From the NCBI GenBank assembly GCA_019084435.1, contig JAHRFV010000166.1, forward strand, positions 1 to 15,889: DNA of 15,889 bases, written 5' to 3'. The stretch is from Dethiosulfatibacter sp. (GTDB taxonomy: Bacteria; Bacillota_A; Clostridia; Tissierellales; Dethiosulfatibacteraceae). Under the pieces are notes generated by a model. The model ran no database searches, was not told where the DNA came from, and was given only the letters and a program-made list of their open reading frames with translations. The position numbers were made by a program, and so were the translations under genes. Positions 15,829 through 15,889 of the stretch are shown here, piece by piece; within the stretch, counting starts at the first letter, position 1, and every line of letters starts with the position of its first letter.

Positions 15829-15889
15829 TTATGCTGCCACTTCAGCGGTTTTGCCCTCGAATTCCTTGATGTCTCCCTTTATGAATCGA
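15829..15889 (-). CDS. 3' end of a leftward gene, possibly a transposase, cut by the window edge
   Basis: The last 19 codons and stop of a minus-strand frame, reading RFIKGDIKEFEGKTAEVAA, end with TAA (complement of 15829-15831). The composition looks like real coding sequence (charged helix, small-residue tail). The position inside the apparent IS end suggests a transposase C-terminus, but the fragment is too short to recognise a family. Between its stop and the terminator hairpin (15765-15828) I see nothing else. Confidence 0.45.
   Translation of the reverse strand, partial: RFIKGDIKEFEGKTAEVAA

Larger units (their letters stand above)
15656..15889 (-). mobile_element. Probable end of an insertion sequence, continuing past the window
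   Basis: The segment opens with GGGGCTGTCGCTAAATAGC. A GGGGCTGTC(G/T)C terminus is common in IS elements of the IS1182 and related DDE families, as I recall. Inside it are a large hairpin terminator (15702-15760) and then the 3' end of a minus-strand ORF (15829-15889), the arrangement expected for the downstream end of a transposase gene. The opposite inverted repeat and the body of the transposase are outside the window, so the family and the completeness of the element cannot be settled. Confidence 0.55.

Noticed and set aside
1..15889. CRISPR arrays, tRNA or rRNA genes, phage or defence systems
   Set aside because: No spaced direct repeats, RNA gene signatures, integrase or defence-type proteins were seen on either strand.

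Overview
The window looks like chromosomal DNA from a low-GC, probably anaerobic, spore-forming member of the Clostridia (Firmicutes). The evidence is the AT-rich sequence, strong AGGAGG/AGGTGAT ribosome binding sites, TTG starts, and the gene order murC / purR-spoVG-glmU-prs-pth-mfd-foldase, which from memory is a conserved block in that class. Genus cannot be set from the sequence alone.

Layout. 1-165: a short intergenic stretch that seems to carry divergent promoters. One faces left into the first codons of a probable zinc-ribbon protein cut by the window edge, and one faces right. 166-2336: a two-gene unit, a cyclodeaminase-family folate enzyme followed by histidine ammonia-lyase (hutH), i.e. 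the last folate step and the first step of histidine degradation. 2433-2831: a small membrane protein with its own promoter. A bidirectional terminator (2841-2879) separates it from convergent murC (4245-2890, minus strand). murC and purR are divergent, with two good sigma-A promoters between them. 4377-8618: purR, spoVG, glmU, prs and pth, with promoters before purR, spoVG and glmU and a terminator after spoVG. 8707-15006: mfd, a parvulin-type foldase lipoprotein and a beta-CASP metallo-beta-lactamase RNase-like protein, tightly spaced and probably co-transcribed. 15120-15644: a stand-alone HD-domain phosphohydrolase. 15656-15889: what looks like the end of an insertion sequence (GGGGCTGTCGC terminus, large hairpin terminator, 3' end of a minus-strand ORF), starting about 11 bases after the HD gene stop.

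How the genes fit together. The core is a housekeeping block: PRPP supply (prs) and purine control by a PRPP-sensing repressor (purR), cell-wall precursors (glmU makes UDP-GlcNAc, murC adds L-Ala to UDP-MurNAc), a sporulation/septation regulator (spoVG), translation quality control (pth), transcription-coupled repair (mfd), extracytoplasmic protein folding (foldase) and probable RNA processing (beta-CASP). The hut fragment and the IS end are the accessory parts at the two sides. I see no CRISPR array, rRNA, tRNA, phage or defence island. The window is mostly ordinary, and the less expected points are in the findings.
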